Shown here in pieces: positions 1-9,731 of a stretch of 64,000 bases of DNA. A program made the translations under genes and the position numbers. The stretch is taken from the NCBI GenBank assembly GCA_002803225.1, contig NXFV01000341.1:27744-91743 (forward strand), given 5' to 3'. This DNA is from Gamarada debralockiae. Taxonomy: Eukaryota > Ascomycota > Leotiomycetes > Helotiales > Hyphodiscaceae. A model generated the notes under the pieces. It searched no databases. It was given only the letters and a program-made list of their open reading frames with translations, and was not told the origin of the DNA. The number at the start of each line of letters is the position of its first letter. Position 1 is the stretch's first letter.

Positions 1-191
1 TTATGGCCGTTGCCTTAGCGTACTCGTATTATGCAGCACAGGCATTATCCCCAGAAAGTTTATCACTGGGTTCTGAAATACCGAAAATACGACAGGCTAC
101 AGTTATTTAATTTGCCATTAAAAAATATAGCATTATTCAGGCGTTTGATAGATTCGCTTTACCTTAATGCCGGGGCGAGTTCCCTGGTTCT

Positions 192-1249
192 TCAAACGTG
201 CCTTCCAAGTCTTTCCTCCCACGCGGCCCTAGATTCTGCAAAATTCAAATCGCCGTGATGGTCTTTCACCCATTCAACAATATCATCCCAGTTGCGACAC
301 TTCCTCTCTACAAGGAAATTTGGGTTTGGTCGTGGATTGGGGAAACGCTCTTCGGAGACGTACTCAAACGTCACGAGTTCGGTATCAGCGCGACACATGA
401 TGATTTGTCGCAAGCTGTCGAGGCAGTGACCCACGTGGATTAATTGCATTTCCGGAGCCTCCCGAAGGTTATAGTAATCCCGATGGATGTAGATTCTGAT
501 CTTGTCTCTGTATAATTTCAGTAAGTTGTGCGTGGTTAAAGGCAAACCGCGTTCACTTACAGGCAATGAAGCTGATGAAACACGTCCAACCTGTATAATA
601 TGCCCAAGTTAGCCATGTATTCTGATAAATATCTTTCTGCTTCAATCGACGCACATAGCGATATACCGATTTGTTCCGTCTGTGAGTTTAACAGAAGTCT
701 TTCCAATGGCCTCCAAATCTTCGATTTGAACAGCAATTTCAGTCACTAAAGGGTTAGCAAGCGCTAGAATCCTTAACGAATTGTTCATGCCTAGACTTAC
801 AATTGTGAAATTGAAGCCAGGCTGCAGTTTGAGCTGGATTTGGATTTCCTTTGAATACATTTTCATCCCAGAGGCTATTGTTCATGAGCACTCTCCCGTA
901 AAGGCTTGCTTCATTCGCAGGAGCTGGTAGTTTCAGTAACCAATTCATGATAATCTGAAAGTAACTGAAACTCACAAGGCACCTCGTAATCGTGATTGAT
1001 TCTAGAGGCCGATTTGACTGGTAGACTGAGCAGTAGCCCCAGTGTCCATGCGAGATTAAACAGCAAAAAAAGTAGATGGGGCAGGTAACTTCGAAAGGCT
1101 CTGGCACCTTTCGAGAGCTTTTCCCTCGGCGGTCGTTCTCTTTCCAGTGGTTCTAGGAGTCCGTCGACGCTCTCTTTTTCGTTGCTACATGTTTCCGTCA
1201 AGTCATTGGGTTTGTCAGATATCGACTGATATTTGAACGACTCAACCAT
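192..1249 (-). CDS. UstYa-like (DUF3328) oxidase, membrane-anchored
   Basis: Five exons on the minus strand (1249-976, 923-801, 745-655, 590-561, 507-192) give 277 aa with all frames joining. I start at the ATG at 1249; the frame stays open further upstream but only to a TTG. A single membrane segment lies near residues 57-76. The family hallmark is two HxxHC motifs: HQLHC at about 168-172, split off on a 30-nt exon, and HVGHC at about 197-201. The stretch before the first motif (LxxIGKTSVKLxDG then FHQLHCL) also fits. UstYa-type proteins are taken to be copper-dependent oxidases acting in cyclic-peptide and related pathways (ustiloxin, cyclochlorotine); the substrate here is unknown. It is transcribed divergently from the HxxHC gene at 2144. 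Confidence 0.88.
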
Positions 1250-2143
1250 AATTGCTATCTGAGTAGAATCAAGATCGTTGGGGGAATTTGAAGCAAAATT
1301 TAACAACGGGTGAAATACTCAAGGCAGCAAGAAAACGTTGAGTAACTGAATAAGTGGATACTCTTCCGACATCGTTCAAAGTGGAAGCTGAAAACAATTT
1401 CGAATTACGGACCTGACATTTTTCTGTAATCTGACCATATTTTCTCCAGCGATCTTCCTTTCTGCAAGAAACAGGTCATTATTTACAGCAAGGGTATTGC
1501 AACTACCGGGGTGGAACTAGGGCTAGGTTTGCCCGGCATTCGGCCACCCAAAACAGCAGCTCCTAGTCTACGGGCGGCTCGTGGCAGCCATATTTCCATA
1601 TCAGGCAGTTGAAACACTCGGGAAAAATTTAAAGAACGGCAAGTGTTAATCAAGATGATGCAGGTAGAAGCGATGAGTCAGCATCTCACTGCGCAAAGCA
1701 TATGCAAGTGTTTGCGCTACGAAATCCTAGCATCTAAGCTTATATTCATGTCAGATCGCTCATCGGCTGAAACTGGGGGTGATCGTTGGCGGTGAGAGAT
1801 ATATCGGCTTGCACACAGATCTCGTATGAAGGCTCGTAGATCTCAGTTCTCGAGTTTGGTGATGATGATCAGTGATCGCCGAGCAAGTCTCAAGTTACAA
1901 AGCACAGGGTTCGGCGACTGCTCCAACATCGGTCCTTCTTTATATTGCCGGAAGGCAAAACGTCAAGCCGTGTTCTAGTAGCAGAAACGGGTGATCCAGG
2001 GTTCCATTCGAGTCGAGATCCTACTCCGCATTGAGCGGTTTATGACCACATTACGCATTCAACAATTGAAAAGCGGAAAGTCTATTCAGCTCTCCAATAT
2101 TCTCTGAGCAGTTGTCTTCAGTATCGAACTTGCTTCTCATACA
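1250..2143. promoter_or_regulatory. Divergent intergenic region between two HxxHC-protein genes
   Basis: About 890 bases separate the start codons of the two divergently transcribed HxxHC-protein genes. I see no credible open frame here, so it presumably holds both promoters. No specific regulator site could be assigned by eye. Confidence 0.5.
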
Positions 2144-2986
2144 ATGGCACTTGATTCAAGGCGAAGGTGAGTTGGGTCGAAAAGTTTCAAACGTCTGACT
2201 GTCGACTGACTTAGTAGTACCCAAAGCATAGACGAGGAAGCCAGCGATGTAGATGCAGTCTCTGGGTCCAAGATAGACAATGAATATCCACTCATCCCTC
2301 GAGCTCTGGAACAAATCACATCGGAAGACCATTCCTACGGCACAGAAAACAAATTCAAGACTTATACGAGGAATCATCGATACAGACCAATATTGATTGC
2401 TCTGAAATTGGTGATTATTGGTCTCGCAGGCTGGGGAGTCTTCAGTTTCTGGAAAGGCCCCACGACACCTGTACTCCCCGAATCGAGTCACAACCAACCA
2501 ATAATGGCGAATGAGCACATCTGTGATTGTGGAGCTTCAACACAAGAAGCAATCTCCCTTGGCTGTGAATTCGTAGCTATGGCAGCAGCTTGGCTACCAC
2601 CAGCTTGCATCGATCACGATCTGAGTGAAGAATTCGACAAAGCTGGGCCGGGGATCGACGGAAGTTGGACATATTGGACCGACAACAACCACAATCATGA
2701 GATTAGCAAAAATGAAATAGCACTTCTTGCTGATACGGGCGAACTGTTCTATGGGACTTGGGAATGGCATGTAAAGCATTGTACTTTTCAATGGCGGCTA
2801 GATTATCGGCGGAGATGGTTGAATACCATCGTGGAGCCCAGATATGATCATGAGAGTCATATCACTCATTGCGAGATGATCATGTTTGCTGATCGGACGA
2901 AGTCAACTGGGAGTAATGTGAAGCTGAATAGCAGCAGTCATCAGCCAGATCATGGTCACATTCATCAGAGAGACCAACGATTTTGA
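2144..2986 (+). CDS. Membrane-anchored protein with two HxxHC motifs (UstYa-related)
   Basis: Two exons (2144-2166 and 2215-2986) give 264 aa; the 23-nt first exon joins in frame through a GTGAGT...TTAG intron. A polar N-terminus of about 65 residues precedes one membrane helix (about 66-87). The lumenal part opens with CDCGxSxxEA, followed by WLPPAC and GPGIDGSW. It ends in HVKHC (about 193-197) and HITHC (about 223-227). Fungal proteins of this layout are, to my knowledge, usually annotated hypothetical and often sit near DUF3328 genes. The paired HxxHC motifs are 30 residues apart, against 29 in the neighbouring UstYa-like protein, so I infer a related metal-binding oxidase. Enzymatic function is not established from sequence. 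Confidence 0.82.
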
Positions 2987-3611
2987 CTGGGTTTTGAAAT
3001 TCTAGTTCTTGGTAAAGACATGAACTAGGAGTTTTCGTCGGTCTTGAGGCTTTTGTGTACACGATAAATTACTTGTGCAGTTAGTTGAGAAGTGCCAAAA
3101 ACTAGATATGACGAAGGATACAAAGTCCCCGAGCTCTGCAAGTTGCTCCCCGGTCCTTCCTTCAAATTCAACAGGATTCCTAAACCATGACGTCCATGAA
3201 CTCAACTTTCAACTAGAGGTTGAAAGTGCTTCAAGGTTCATCAGTCACCGAACCAAGATGTGATTGGCCACGTCGTGCTCAAGGAGCTGGAGTCTAACCC
3301 ATACTCCAAATGTGGTAAATGCACGCCCCGAGTATCGCTTACCAGGGGGTTCTTGAATGCTGCAAAAGATCTGCAGATGAGCTTACGGACAGGGTTGAAA
3401 TGTTAGTCTCAAACGGTAATCTAAATCAACGGCAGCGTAGCCTATGCACCACAATGCACCTTTGCAGGGGGCAGAAAAGGAAGGCGAATTTTCGACTAGC
3501 ATGGCGTCCTGCCTAGGTAGGTAAGAATTTTGCCTTGCGCGGATACGGTCGATGTTTGCATATTCCTGGCACTCCTCCGCACTGAGTCTCTCATTCACTT
3601 TACAGACCAAT

Positions 3612-4465
3612 ATGGCAGCCTCTCTCAAATCTTCGATTTTTGGTCGCAATCGTGCTTCAACACTTTTGTCGAATGTGCTTATTGTAGGACTGCTTTCAAT
3701 CGCCGTTCAATATGTACTTCTTTATTTGCGGCCTTCGTCCAGAAACTTAGACAGTGTGAGCGGTGCTATTTGCGAGAACCAGCCATATGTGACTCGAATA
3801 GTGTCCTACGACCCGCTTATAATCCATCTGGAAAACTTCATCACACCCGCAGAACGCAGTCATTTCGCCAATATTTCGTAAGATGAACCTCAATTTTGCT
3901 TACTCGTGACAACGAACTCACAATTCTCAGAGCTCCGCTCCTGAAGCGCTCCACAGTAGCGAATCGTGAAGGTGGCCCACCAATCCACAAACCATCCCGG
4001 ACGAGCTCTACTGCATTCCTACCACGAAACGACAGCATCGTAGCATGTCTTCAAGAACGAGCAGCCGACCTCCAAGGTTTTCTATCTCCTAAAAAAGTCG
4101 AGATGCTTCAAGTAGTGCAGTACACCCAGAATCAAGAGTATAAAGCTCACTACGACTGGGGCGTTGCGAGTGAAGTTAAGGCCGAGCGCGAAAGTACCAT
4201 CTTTGGATTCCTTGAAGGAGATTGCGAGAAATGCGGGACTCAATTTCCTAAGATAGCGATTGATTGGACGAAGGAGTCTCAGAGATGGTGCGAATTTGTG
4301 GAGTGTGATATGGAGGATGCTCTTACTTTCAAAGCTGTACCTGGCAGTGCTGTGTTTTGGAAGAATCTACTTCCAGATGGAAGAGGTGACGTGAGGACTC
4401 TTCATGCGGGGCTACCGATTTCGAGTGGTATGAAACTGGGGTTGAATATTTGGACGATTGTTTGA
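3612..4465 (+). CDS. Prolyl 4-hydroxylase-like 2OG-Fe(II) oxygenase
   Basis: Exons 3612-3877 and 3931-4465 give 266 aa. An in-frame ATG at 3552 would add 20 residues; I prefer 3612 because it places a short tail before the N-terminal membrane helix (about 20-40). The catalytic domain carries the HxD iron ligands in HYDW (H162, D164), the distal His in RTLHAGLP (H247) and the 2-oxoglutarate-binding Lys in the GMKLGLNIW stretch (K257). The GDCEKCGTQFP and RWCEFVECD stretches are typical of fungal prolyl 4-hydroxylase alpha-like proteins. These enzymes hydroxylate proline or other peptide residues in the secretory pathway. It lies just downstream of, and in the same direction as, the HxxHC gene at 2144, which makes a shared pathway possible but unproven. 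Confidence 0.88.
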
Positions 4466-5298
4466 TATTTGGCAGTAAACGCCGAGGATATTCCAGGGCC
4501 AGGTGTAGTTTAAAGTTTTTGAGAGGCCATGGTGGCTCCAGAGTGTCTAAGTCACATGCGAATTGGCTTCAGATTGCAGAGATGGATGACTTGCCAAATA
4601 TACTTTTTCACCAACCTTAAAATAAGATGGTCTTAGAAGGCTTAATATGACTTTGGTTACCGTAGTAATTGCTCTATAAGATCGGGTATTGCATGTTAAA
4701 TTCTATGGTTTTGGTGTTGCAGGACCTAATCTTATTGTAGGAGTAAGACTCTATACGTATCATATAATATGACGTTTTTAATGATTTTCCATGTTCCTAC
4801 CTTCACCTCCGTCTTATCATACGTGATATCGACGAATTGAGCGCCCATAGAGGCGTAGCAGCTGAGAATTCATTATTCAATGCTACTTCCGTCATCAGGA
4901 GAGTCGTGGTTTAGGAGATGCTTGCGGGAAAGGGGTGATGAACGCGTCCGACGCGTCTGCCGCAGGTTAAGGATGGATATAAAGATCGAGGGATTTCCCT
5001 ACAAATCAAAGGTCAGCCAGAAGCTCTTTTGCTTATCAAACCTACTGTATCGTCTTCTAATTCTCCTCTTCGTTGCAGAACTCTCGCATCCTTCATAATG
5101 GCTCCCCCACCCGGCACCCGGCCCCTCCTTCCAGCCCCTGGACCCTACTCAACTTACTATTGCTTCCTCTCTTCAACAACCCCTCTCTACTCGGACTATA
5201 CGCTCTGGGCCACTTCCAAAGTCTCCATAACAGCGCCGGGCCGCGCAACAGCCTGCCTGCGGATGCCTACTGACTAGTGGGTTAGACGAAAGTCGATC
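4466..5298. other. Intergenic, no supported gene
   Basis: This holds the 3' flank of the hydroxylase gene and a short proline-rich open stretch beginning ATGGCTCCC near 5098. That frame stops after about 59 codons, has no recognisable domain and runs into a transposon relic, so I do not call it a gene. Confidence 0.4.
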
Positions 5299-5737
5299 AT
5301 GAATATGTTTGCATTGTACCGCCGCCAGTTTCTTTCTGATGAGGATACTGATATTGATGATGGTGAGGATGGCCCGCGAAGAAGGATCCAGTATACTCGA
5401 GAACACAAGCTTGCTGCGATTGATTACTTTGGGAATACATGGTATGGGACTATGAATGGCCAGCTCAAACGGATCACCAAATATCGGGTCTGCCAGAACC
5501 TCAAGATTACTCCAATTATGCTCAAGAATTAGTTCAGCAACTGGGACAAGATTCTTAATCAAAAGAAAGGGACTCCCCGCAGTCGGGATCGCCACTAAGC
5601 AGGTGCAGAGCCTGAGCTAGAGAAGAGATTGAATGAGGAGTTTGAGGAAGCTCGCGCGCTGGGGAAACAGATACTCTTTATGAGATGATATCATAACTAC
5701 AGGCGACGCCAGGCTTGGGTGTCGGGTTAGGGTCTAA
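5299..5737 (+). pseudogene. Relic of a pogo/Tc5-like DDE transposase N-terminus
   Basis: One frame reads as the N-terminal helix-turn-helix region of a fungal DDE1-type transposase: YTREHKLAAIDYF, then KRITKYRVCQNLKITPIMLKN, then NWDKILNQKKGTPRSRDRH, then ELEKRLNEEFEEARALGKQ. It is interrupted by TAG, TAA and TGA in the same frame. The stops fall where Trp or Gln would be natural (for example after MLKN), consistent with G-to-A or C-to-T decay. The DDE catalytic part is absent and the sequence dissolves into AT-rich repeats. Family assignment is from the general look of the helix-turn-helix, so moderately sure. Confidence 0.55.
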
Positions 5738-5739
5738 AT

Positions 5740-6060
5740 TATTAGCAAGAGTCTTGCCCCATAAGGCAGGGGGAAAAAAATTTAATTATTTATGAAGGAA
5801 GATAAGTAAAGTGAAGTAAAGTGATTTGCCCCACGGGCTAAGCTTATTGATATAATATAATACTAATAATGTAACATTACATTATATTTAGCAAGTGAGT
5901 CTTTGCCCCACGGGACAAAGAAGATGGTTAACCCACTATATAATAATTAATTTTTATTATATATAAGTGAAATTTTTGTCCTATAGAGCAAAGGCTAACC
6001 TATATATAGCATTAGTAAGTAAAATCTTCTTTACATTATAAGGCAAGAACTTCTACTAAA
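5740..6060. repeat. Degenerate ~74-bp tandem repeat, AT-rich
   Basis: The box TTTGCCCCACGGG recurs at about 5825 and 5902, with weaker copies at about 5754 (TTGCCCCATAAGG) and 5975 (TTTGTCCTATAGAG). Spacing is about 71, 77 and 73 bases. Each copy is preceded by an AAGTGA- or AAGAGT-like tail and followed by an AT-rich body. This looks like four decaying units of a small satellite or a multiplied MITE end. Confidence 0.5.
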
Positions 6061-6285
6061 ATATCAGTAGGAGGAAATGGTAATTCTTCTTCTTCATCTA
6101 CGCGGCGTTTATGTGTGACAGGGTTGGGGTTACAAAACATCACTGAACGATTGAAGCTGTATATTTTTAACACGTGACTCAGATCCTGAAGCTAATCTAA
6201 CCGCCCGCGCATCTTCTTCCTCTTGAATTGCTACGTCCTTTCCCTTGTGTTGATAGGTCTAGAAGGTACGGTGATATTTAGGGGC

Positions 6286-6357
6286 AGGCAGCAGGCTATC
6301 GGTACAGGCAACAAGATATCGGGATAGGCAACCAGCTATCGGGACAGGCAACAAGAA
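6286..6357. repeat. 20-bp tandem repeat, about 3.5 units
   Basis: Units begin AGGCARCARG at 6286, 6306, 6326 and 6346 and share the core CTATCGG or ATATCGG. Copies differ by two to four bases. It lies upstream of the broken F-box-like gene. Confidence 0.7.
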
Positions 6358-6577
6358 TAAGCTGTATCAAGTTGTAGATATAACAGAAGGGTTGAACGAT
6401 ACAGGAAGGACAGAGATTTTGAATTGAAGCTTACGAAGCCTATTTTGGACTAGCGCTATATGTATTTCAGTAGTAGGGTTCCCATAACAACACCTTGTAG
6501 GCCCGTTTCCAGTCGCAAAAAGAATACCTGTACGCAATCCTCACTACGAGCATACTACGAGGGCTATTGCCGCCGGC

Positions 6578-7963
6578 ATGGATTCACGCTCCTCGAACGC
6601 CAAGTCCCCTTTCGAGATGCTTCCCCTGGAGGCAAGACAGGCAGTCATGTGCGCACTCCCAGATGTTGAATCATTGAAATGGCTGGCGCTGGCTTGTTCT
6701 TCCTTTTATCATGCCTTTCGAGATGCTGAATCGTTGATCACCACTAGAGTGCTCCTCAACGAGGTACACCTCGACGTCCTCCCCGAAGCCGTTGTTGTGT
6801 TTGAATCAGCGCGGAACGGACCTTGGACTCGGCAAGGGATCATAGGCTTTGCCTCCCAACACCTCGACAGAAGAATGCCGCCACCACAATCCTGGACACT
6901 CGCGGATGCGTTATCGATAAGCAAGCTATACCCTCATGTCCATTATTTTGCGACAGACTTTGCATGCAAATGCTTAGGAATTCAGGCTCTGGAGCGCGGA
7001 GTCCAACAGTCACCGCCATCGCAACTCGAAATAGCTCGTATTGAGCGTACGCTTTATAGATTTGAAATGTACTGTAATATTTTCAGAGACTTTAGGAATC
7101 CGGTGCTCTCTGTGGATGAGCAAAGAGAAATCCTTTCCTCCAGGTTCTCTCCCTGTGAAAATGAGCAATTGGCATGTATCCACGATTACCTTTATGGAAA
7201 GGTATCTCCAGGTGAGTTTGAGAGCATATACTGCAATTTAGATACTAACTTTAGTAGCTTTCAATGAGATATCAGAACATGACGTTTCCTGGGGAGAATT
7301 ACGCGTAAATTATTCCGACATTAGCGACCCTGGCGATATCGAACCTATCCTCGCTCGTTGCCTCTCAAGCATCCATTCTATTGCCCTAGCAAACACCTAT
7401 GAAGACCGGTACAGCCTTATCTATCCTGACTATCCACAATACACACCAGATTGGTTATTCGAGGCTTGAATGCCGCCAATGACATTCATGACGGCGATTG
7501 GCTCGAGGATTATACGGACTGCCAACTTGCCCGAGTTACGGCGTCATTCTTTCCAGACTCGGACGCTGGGCCAGTGGAAGCATGGGTCTGGGCACACAAA
7601 GAAGAATCTGGTCGTCAGTTCATAAATACCCCTATCCGACAACCTCTTCGTGAATGGGGCTATGTTATGTGGGATCGCGCTCGAGTTCATGAGTAGAAAG
7701 TCTTTCAAACTACCTGGAGAGTGCCCGACGATTACCCTCCTACCACTGAAGTAGTGGAACGTCACCCCAAAAGAGAACCATCACTACAGAGGAGATCGGA
7801 AATATACCGTTCCGGGGGAAGGGGTTGGTGGAGCTTCCAAGACGAGAGCAAAGTAGTCTGGCCGAAAGTCTCGGATCAACGCCCTGTGAAGCAAAAGCCG
7901 AAAGAGGTTGTGTCTCTCAACGAGGCGAAGGAATTTCTTTTGACTCTCAAACCTCCGTTCTAG
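6578..7963 (+). pseudogene. Broken F-box-like fungal protein gene
   Basis: The first exon (6578-7211) encodes an F-box-like start (PFEMLPLEARQAVMCALPDVESLKWLAL). A GTGAGT...TAG intron (7212-7257) leads to a second exon. Near 7467 a one-base deletion shifts the frame: WLFEA hits a stop, while the next frame continues LNAANDIHDGDWLEDY. That frame contains LREWGYVMWDRARVHE, a TAG at 7694-7696, then EIYRSGGRGWWSFQDESKVVWP, and ends at 7963. Conserved fungal proteins with the LREWGYVMWDRAR and GGRGWWS blocks are common and of unknown function. The TAG sits where Trp is plausible (TGG to TAG). With one frameshift and one nonsense codon I call it a pseudogene; a sequencing error would explain only one of the two. 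Confidence 0.75.
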
Positions 7964-8685
7964 AGCTATTCATGCTGAAGTCAAGGTGCCTTTTCGTATC
8001 GAATCCAGCACATGCCAGAATTTCCGAGAACAAAGAAATACTGGAAACCTCTGATGAACTTCCTCATATTCCCGAAAGCTAGATCGGGATACGGGAAGTT
8101 GACAATGAAGCAGCTGAGACATTTCTTTGATGTTCGAGCCTCCAACTTCAGTAGCTTCACGCTCCCGCATTTCTTAGGATCAAGTCACCCCACACGCCTA
8201 CCACCACGCAGCTTGCAACAACGACGAACTATTCCACCTCCAGCTCGGATACACAAGGCGATGGAACGATCATGGCAACATTGACCGAGACTCAGGCCAC
8301 TACTCACAACGTGACCATCACGAAGATCAAGCAAATTAACCCAAGAAGAACTAGAGGGAGGCTCAGATCAATCAGGTAGGGGATGCTGGTGATCTGAATC
8401 GAGGGAATGTGGGGCGATAGAAATTAGTGCAGGTTAGATATAACGCTGGGTAGTGATATTTTGCCCGGCCGGCGCGCATTCCCTCTTGAGTGTCCAAATC
8501 AGAAACACTTGGCCAGTAAATAATTCCTAATGGCTTATAAACTGCTATTCAATTGACCTGGGATTTCCAATATCAGATCTTAAACTACTGTTCAATAATT
8601 AAGTAGATTTATCTAAAGAATACTGTGATAGTTCTACCTATGTCACCTGATCTTACACTTCCCCTGACCATGTTGGCCTGAAAAC
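7964..8685. other. Intergenic, no supported gene
   Basis: Short open frames here have no recognisable domain and do not continue the upstream broken gene. Base composition becomes AT-richer toward the inverted repeat that follows. Confidence 0.4.
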
Positions 8686-9269
8686 TCACTGTTGTGTTAC
8701 CTCACGACGCTAGAAAACACTAGCGTAGCGCACATTAGCAGTATATCTACTACTCTGTAGTTTAGAACTTCTTTTCCTTCTCTCCTTAGCTTAGTATTCT
8801 CGAATAAACAATACTTCTATTTAGTGTTTCACTTGTAAGACCTCTTGTATAGAGCTGTTATATAATGCTAATCTCTTTCCTCCTTCGCCTAGAAAGATAT
8901 TAATAATATCTATGATAGCTCTATACAAGGGGTCTTACAGGGAAACATGTGACGGGTTACACCCGTAAGTAGGACTTGGCGGCCTAAGGCCGCCTGCGTT
9001 TGTGCTATGGTGACCAGCTAGTTATTCACAACAATTATCACCAGGCTTTCTTTCTTCTCTTCTCTTTAGACTTCGTACAATAAAGTAGCTTTAGTTTGAA
9101 ACACGACTCTCGCTAGCCTGTCACAAAACACTATATAGAATGTACTATATGAACAAGATTACTTAGCTAAGGAGAGAAGGAAAAGAGGTTCTAATCTATA
9201 GAGCAGTAAATATACTACTAGTATACATCACGCAGTACGACCTAGCGTGCTCGAGTAAATAATAGTGAA
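8686..9269. repeat. Pair of diverged inverted repeat copies (LTR-like)
   Basis: The sequence at about 8686-8830 reappears in reverse complement at about 9125-9269. The clearest block is CTTTTCCTTCTCTCCTTAGC on the left (ends about 8791) and its complement around 9166-9186 on the right. Differences are mostly transitions. The left unit, 8690-9033, is bounded by TGTTGTG and CACAACA, as an LTR would be. It also contains a perfect 8-bp inverted repeat with a one-base loop (GGCGGCCT-A-AGGCCGCC) at 8978-8994. No coding part remains and no target-site duplication was found. Confidence 0.5.
8834..8939. mobile_element. Small MITE-like element nested in the left repeat copy
   Basis: A 106-bp unit starts TGTAAGACC and ends GGTCTTACA. 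Its terminal inverted repeats match for about 23 bases with one mismatch, and the similarity continues inward so that almost the whole unit is a hairpin around a short central loop. The partner inverted repeat copy at 9125-9269 lacks it, which suggests later insertion into the left copy. Confidence 0.6.
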
Positions 9270-9731
9270 TTATCGAGCTAACTAGCTAGTACATAATTAG
9301 GGGGAGCATAAGGTGAGGTGATAAATCGGGTGACGTGCGCTACTACTATTATATTTTTAGTATTCAAAATAGTGAAATAGTTACTTATATAAAAAAGTAA
9401 GTAGAATATAATTAATAAAATATATTAAAAAGTCTATTAAATAATAAGATTAAAGAAGGAATATATTTAAGGTAATTATAGAATAAACGAAGAAATTTAT
9501 AGAGAGAAGGCTAGTACTTCCCTTATAGGTATCTATATTAAACTAAGTGTGATTAGCTAAGGAACCGGAAGGTAAAATCATATGATAAGATGCTCAGGGA
9601 GCTCCGGGCGCTACTCAGGCTGCTTAGGCTGCCCAGGTGAGCTAGCTGAGCCGAGGGTGATTAGTGCCTGAGCAAGAGCGGCAAGCTTACTGAATGTGAA
9701 GCACAAGAGAGAAGGAGTTGGTTGATGATAC
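9270..9731. other. AT-rich intergenic DNA
   Basis: Long A/T runs with many stops in all frames, and no gene or RNA recognised. A GC-richer patch of CAGGCTGC-like short repeats lies around 9600-9660. It borders the HET relic. Confidence 0.4.

Noticed and set aside
3075..3516. Short frames between the HxxHC gene and the hydroxylase, considered as a peptide precursor
   Set aside because: No signal peptide, no repeated core and no Kex2 (KR) spacing.
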